Below, piece by piece: positions 5,250 to 7,867 of a stretch of 7,867 nt of DNA. The position numbers and the translations under genes were made by a program. The stretch comes from Gracilibacteraceae bacterium. Its GTDB lineage: Bacteria > Bacillota > Desulfitobacteriia > Desulfitobacteriales > Syntrophobotulaceae. Location: NCBI GenBank assembly GCA_031263945.1, contig JAISEW010000184.1:1-7867 (forward strand). The letters run 5' to 3'. How positions within the stretch are numbered: the first letter of the stretch is position 1; every line of letters begins with the position of its first letter. The notes under the pieces are model-generated. The model saw only the letters and a program-made list of their open reading frames with translations, searched no databases and was not told the origin of the DNA.

Positions 5250-6452
5250 ATGAACACGGATCTTATCCCGGACGGCGCGGCGCTCGGCGCGGAAGAAACA
5301 TTTTCAGGCTATCGGCGCGAAAACGGGCAAACCGGCGTGCGCAACCATTTGGCTGTCATTCCGACTTCTGTGTGCGCCGCCGTCGTCGCCGCCAGAATTG
5401 CCGATCTGGTGGAAGGCGCCGTCGCTATTCCCAATCAACACGGCTGCTGCCAGGTCGGCGCGGACTTCCAGCAGACAAAACGCACGCTGATCGGGCTCGG
5501 GCAAAATCCGAACGTCGGCGCCGCGCTCGTCGTAGGTCTCGGATGCGAAAATATTGACGCTGCCGAAATAGCCGCCGCCATCGCCCGGACCGGCAAAAAA
5601 ACGGACCATCTCCTCATTCAGGACTGCGGGGGCACATTGAGCGCCACGGCCGAGGGAGCGCGCCGCGCCGCGCCGCTGGCCCGGGAACTGTCCGCCATGC
5701 GCCGGACGCCATGTCCGGTCGCCGGCCTTGTCCTTGGCGTGGAGTGCGGGGGCTCGGATTTCACCTCCGGCCTGGCTTCCAACCCGGCGACCGGCGCCGC
5801 TTCCGATCTCCTGATCCAGGCGGGAGGGGTTTCTATTCTTTCGGAAACCACGGAATTCATTGGGGCGGAACATATTCTGGCCGACCGCGCCGAAACGCCG
5901 GCCGTCGCCCAGAAGCTGCTCGCCATCGTCCGGGCCTGCGAACAACGCTCCCTCGCCCAACACGTGGATCTGCGCGGCAGTCAGCCAACCCCGGGCAATA
6001 TAGCGGGCGGGCTGACCTCGATCGAAGAAAAATCCCTGGGCTGTATCCATAAGGCCGGCACGGCGCCGATCAGGGATGTGCTGGCCTACGCCGAGGCGCC
6101 GGTCGGCAAGGGCTTGTTTATCATGGACTCTCCGGGGCAGGATGTGGATTCCGTCACGGGTATGCTGGCGGGCGGCGCCACTGTTATCCTGTTTACGACC
6201 GGCCGCGGCACGCCGACCGGTTCTCCTTTCGCCCCCGTTCTCAAAATATCGGCTAACGCGGATACCTGCGTCAAGATGAAGTATAATATCGATATCGACG
6301 TTTCGGAAATTATCCGGGGCGAAGCTTCCATTGCCGCGAGCGGCCGCCTGATATTTACGGAAATGCTCCGCGCGGCAAGCGGCCGTTTGACAAAAGCGGA
6401 AAGCCTGGGACACCGTGAATTCGGCATTTACAAGATCGGCCCGACGTTCTGA
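5250..6452 (+). CDS. UxaA-family dehydratase, large subunit (altronate/galactarate dehydratase-like)
   Basis: This 400-residue protein matches the large domain of the UxaA/GarD/SuyB family, metal-dependent lyases that remove water (or sulfite in SuyB) from hydroxy acids. Motifs seen are GYRRENGQTGVRNH (20-33), PNQHGCCQVGAD (61-72), VVGLGCEN (94-101), ECGGSDFTSG (165-174), SETTEFIGAEH (198-208) and PTPGNIAGGLTSIEEKSLG (246-264). A C-terminal LTKAESLGHREF closes the family pattern. The HGCxQ(V/I)GAD segment is closer to what I recall of altronate dehydratases than of SuyB. GGGAGGG (5232-5238) lies upstream of the ATG. No uronate (uxaB/uxaC), galactarate or sulfolactate genes are nearby, so substrate and pathway remain open. 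It converges on the LysM gene with a 12-bp gap and no clear terminator. Confidence 0.88.
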   Translation: MNTDLIPDGAALGAEETFSGYRRENGQTGVRNHLAVIPTSVCAAVVAARIADLVEGAVAIPNQHGCCQVGADFQQTKRTLIGLGQNPNVGAALVVGLGCENIDAAEIAAAIARTGKKTDHLLIQDCGGTLSATAEGARRAAPLARELSAMRRTPCPVAGLVLGVECGGSDFTSGLASNPATGAASDLLIQAGGVSILSETTEFIGAEHILADRAETPAVAQKLLAIVRACEQRSLAQHVDLRGSQPTPGNIAGGLTSIEEKSLGCIHKAGTAPIRDVLAYAEAPVGKGLFIMDSPGQDVDSVTGMLAGGATVILFTTGRGTPTGSPFAPVLKISANADTCVKMKYNIDIDVSEIIRGEASIAASGRLIFTEMLRAASGRLTKAESLGHREFGIYKIGPTF

Positions 6453-6464
6453 ACGCAGTGCCGC

Positions 6465-6755
6465 CTACGGCCGCGCGCGCACAGGTATATAGATGATTTG
6501 GCCCGGCTGGATATTCGTGTTGTTCAGTTGGTTATAATTGACAGCTAAGGCGATCAGAGCGCCTGAATCCAGGCCTTGATTGTGTTTGGCGGTCAAGGCC
6601 CATAAAGTGTCGCCGCTTTCCACCAGCGCGGGCACAAAATCATAGCTGTAAACCGTCCCCTGCTGCGGCGCTGAAACGGCCAGCAGCGCGCTGAACGCCA
6701 GAGCGGCAATGAAGAGATTCCGCCGCCCGCCTGGTATCCGCAGTTGTTTTCGCAT
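6465..6755 (-). CDS. YneA-like SOS-controlled LysM membrane protein
   Basis: This 96-residue protein has a basic N-terminus (MRKQLRIPGGRR), one hydrophobic segment (about 13-30) that should anchor it in the membrane, and an outward-facing LysM domain (about 42-92) with the typical ESGDTLWALTAKHNQ and NQLNNTNIQPGQIIYIPV. LysM binds peptidoglycan. Size, topology and domain match YneA of Bacillus, which delays cell division during the SOS response. The start is fixed by a perfect AAGGAGGT (complement of 6764-6771). The promoter carries two LexA boxes, which strongly supports the YneA role. lexA, its usual divergent neighbour, is absent here. A housekeeping LysM protein is the alternative, but it would not explain the SOS control. 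Confidence 0.82.
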   Translation of the reverse strand: MRKQLRIPGGRRNLFIAALAFSALLAVSAPQQGTVYSYDFVPALVESGDTLWALTAKHNQGLDSGALIALAVNYNQLNNTNIQPGQIIYIPVRARP

Positions 6756-6777
6756 CTCCGTAAACCTCCTTCGACAG

Positions 6778-6791
6778 CGAACATATGTTCT
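6778..6791. promoter_or_regulatory. LexA (SOS) box 1
   Basis: CGAACATATGTTCT matches the Gram-positive LexA box CGAAC-N4-GTTCG at 9 of 10 arm positions, with the favoured ATAT core. It covers about +2 to +15 of the predicted LysM-gene transcript, so bound LexA would block clearance. Its start is 31 bp, about three helical turns, from that of box 2, which puts both sites on the same face of the DNA. Confidence 0.85.
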
Positions 6792-6799
6792 TATTTCTG

Positions 6800-6828
6800 A
6801 TTATAACGCGAACCTATGTTCGTGTCAA
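6800..6828 (-). promoter_or_regulatory. Perfect sigma-A promoter of the yneA-like gene
   Basis: On the minus strand TTGACA (complement of 6823-6828) and TATAAT (complement of 6800-6805) are both perfect and 17 bp apart. A consensus promoter like this is strong unless repressed, and LexA box 2 fills 14 of the 17 spacer bases. The predicted start is near 6793, giving a leader of about 38 nt. Confidence 0.9.
6809..6822. promoter_or_regulatory. LexA (SOS) box 2, between -35 and -10
   Basis: CGAACCTATGTTCG has both arms of the Gram-positive LexA consensus intact. It lies entirely within the promoter spacer and abuts the -35 element, so LexA and RNA polymerase cannot bind together. Confidence 0.92.
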
Positions 6829-6841
6829 GCGGTTTAGAAAA

Positions 6842-7075
6842 ATAATCGTAAGATACGGCGAGAACAAATATAACGCCGCGAAAGAAGAGAGCGGTGCGTT
6901 CGCCCAATATGGTGTGATCACCCATGAGTGTGGCATTGCGGAGATTTATCGCAGCGCGCAGGACATACCCCCGGCCGTGTCGGTCGCGCCTGAACGCGAT
7001 GCAGAGCCGGTCATGGTTCGCGACGCGGATTTGGCCGCGCTGCTGCTTGAAATGCACGCGGTCGGCGGCGATTAT
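6842..7075 (+). other. Coding-like segment fused in frame ahead of the VirD4-like gene, unrecognised
   Basis: The reading frame of the coupling protein stays open upstream, back to an ATG at 6785 inside the SOS promoter. From about 6842 the translation looks like a real protein, for example ENKYNAAKEESGAFAQYG and VRDADLAALLLEMHAVGGDY. Its codon composition resembles that of the neighbouring genes. I do not recognise the family. It does not look like the N-terminal membrane helix expected of a VirD4-type protein. It may be the remains of another conjugative-element gene joined to virD4 by a deletion. In-frame starts are ATG 6785, ATG 7013 and ATG 7052; none has a good ribosome binding site. 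Confidence 0.45.
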
Positions 7076-7867
7076 ATGGCCTATCGGCTGGCTTACGGCA
7101 GGGATTTTTTGCAGAAGCTCATACACAGCATGGCGACGCTGAACGAGGCGATGGCGAAACCGTACCCATCCTTCGATCTTTTTGACCTGACAACGGGCTT
7201 GGTTGGAACGGCAATCGTCTGCGCCATTGTCTACGCGAAAAAGAAAAACGCGAAAAAATACCGGAAGGATATTGAGTACGGATCGGCCCGCTGGGGCAAG
7301 CCAGACGACATCAAGCCGTTTATGGACGCGAACCCGGAAAACAACATCATCCTGACTCAGACTGAGGGTCTGACCATGAACCCGCGCCCGGCCAATCCCA
7401 AGTACGCGCGCAACAAGAATATGCTGGTCATCGGCGGTTCCGGTTCCGGCAAGACGCGGTTCGTACTTAAGCCGAACCTCATGCAGTGCCGGTCAAAGGA
7501 TTACCCGGTGTCGTTCGTCGTCACCGATCCGAAAGCGAGCATCATCACGGAATGCGGCAGGATGCTCCGGCGCTGCGGTTACCGGATCAAAGTGCTGAAC
7601 ACCATTAACTTCGGCAAGTCGCAGCATTACAACCCTTTTTCCTACATCAAGTCCGAAAAGGACATTCTGAAGCTCGTCACCACGCTGATCGCCAACACGA
7701 AGGGCGAGAAAAAAGGCGGGGACGAGTTTTGGGAGAAAAGCGAGACCCTGCTCTACACGGCGCTCATCGCCTATCTTCACTACGAATCGCCTGAGAACGA
7801 GCGGAACTTCTCCACCCTCGCCGAGATGATCGGCGCGATGGAGGTTCGCGAAGAGGATGAGGAGTTC
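7076..7867 (+). CDS. VirD4/TraG-type conjugal coupling protein of a Tn1549-like element, partial
   Basis: This is the N-terminal part of a type IV coupling protein, the membrane ATPase that delivers relaxase-bound DNA to the conjugation channel. The frame runs off the right edge. Seen are a membrane segment FDLTTGLVGTAIVCAIVYAK, the linker KKNAKKYRKDIEYGSARWG that is hallmark-like for Tn1549/CTn-type VirD4 proteins, and LTQTEGLTMNPRPANPKYARNK. The Walker A motif GGSGSGKTR is at 7433-7459, followed by VVTDPKAS, KVLNTINFGKSQHYNPF and LVTTLIANTKGEKKGGDEFW. DPKA replaces the more usual DPKG. Walker B lies beyond the window. The start is uncertain: homology seems to begin at ATG 7076 (MAYRLAYGRDF), the frame continues upstream to 6785, and the usual first membrane helix seems to be missing. 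The rest of the conjugative element should lie to the right. Confidence 0.85.
   Translation, partial: MAYRLAYGRDFLQKLIHSMATLNEAMAKPYPSFDLFDLTTGLVGTAIVCAIVYAKKKNAKKYRKDIEYGSARWGKPDDIKPFMDANPENNIILTQTEGLTMNPRPANPKYARNKNMLVIGGSGSGKTRFVLKPNLMQCRSKDYPVSFVVTDPKASIITECGRMLRRCGYRIKVLNTINFGKSQHYNPFSYIKSEKDILKLVTTLIANTKGEKKGGDEFWEKSETLLYTALIAYLHYESPENERNFSTLAEMIGAMEVREEDEEF

Noticed and set aside
5304..6413. 369-codon minus-strand open frame opposite the dehydratase
   Set aside because: It is the complement of a clearly recognisable UxaA-family gene, and no family motif is visible in it.
1..7867. CRISPR array, tRNA or rRNA genes
   Set aside because: No regularly spaced repeats and no tRNA- or rRNA-like sequence were seen on either strand.

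Overview
The window reads as chromosomal DNA of a GC-rich Gram-positive-type bacterium (Bacillota; Negativicutes or a GC-rich clostridial lineage would fit). The evidence is the strong AGGAGG-type ribosome binding sites, the frequent TTG starts, LexA boxes of the CGAAC-N4-GTTCG class, a YneA-like SOS protein, and a Tn1549-type conjugative element gene. The lineage is inferred from these features, not from a database search.

Layout from left to right. Positions 1-~115 look like the end of an insertion sequence: the first codons of a transposase on the minus strand and two direct repeats. A consensus-like promoter at 138-166 leads into prfB (232-1339). prfB encodes peptide release factor 2 as two overlapping frames joined by the classic programmed +1 frameshift at CTT-TGA-C. 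The ATPase gene ychF (1347-2438, minus) converges on prfB with only 7 bp between stops. From the shared upstream region a divergent gene (2628-4013, plus) encodes a two-repeat AspT/YidE-type membrane transporter without RCK domains. The 422 bp between it and nrdR holds no gene but is packed with hairpins, a purine-rich repeat tract, a small element with inverted ends and a 20-nt perfect palindrome. nrdR (4436-4900), the repressor of ribonucleotide reductase genes, is followed at short spacing by a split UxaA-type dehydratase: a SAF-domain small subunit (4938-5228) and a large subunit (5250-6452).

On the minus strand, converging on the dehydratase, lies a small LysM protein with one membrane segment (6465-6755). 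It is driven by a perfect TTGACA-17-TATAAT promoter, with one LexA box inside the spacer and a second over the expected transcription start. This is the arrangement expected for the SOS cell-division inhibitor YneA. The usual divergent partner, lexA, is not there. Within a few tens of bases of the -35 element the sequence changes to an open frame that becomes the N-terminal half of a VirD4-type coupling protein of a Tn1549-like integrative conjugative element, which runs off the right edge.

The most unusual points are the abrupt SOS-promoter/conjugative-element junction, where the coupling protein seems to lack its normal first membrane segment and is fused in frame to an unrecognised upstream segment, and the repeat-dense intergenic region. 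The other genes are housekeeping or metabolic. I did not find convincing evidence of a new multi-gene system.
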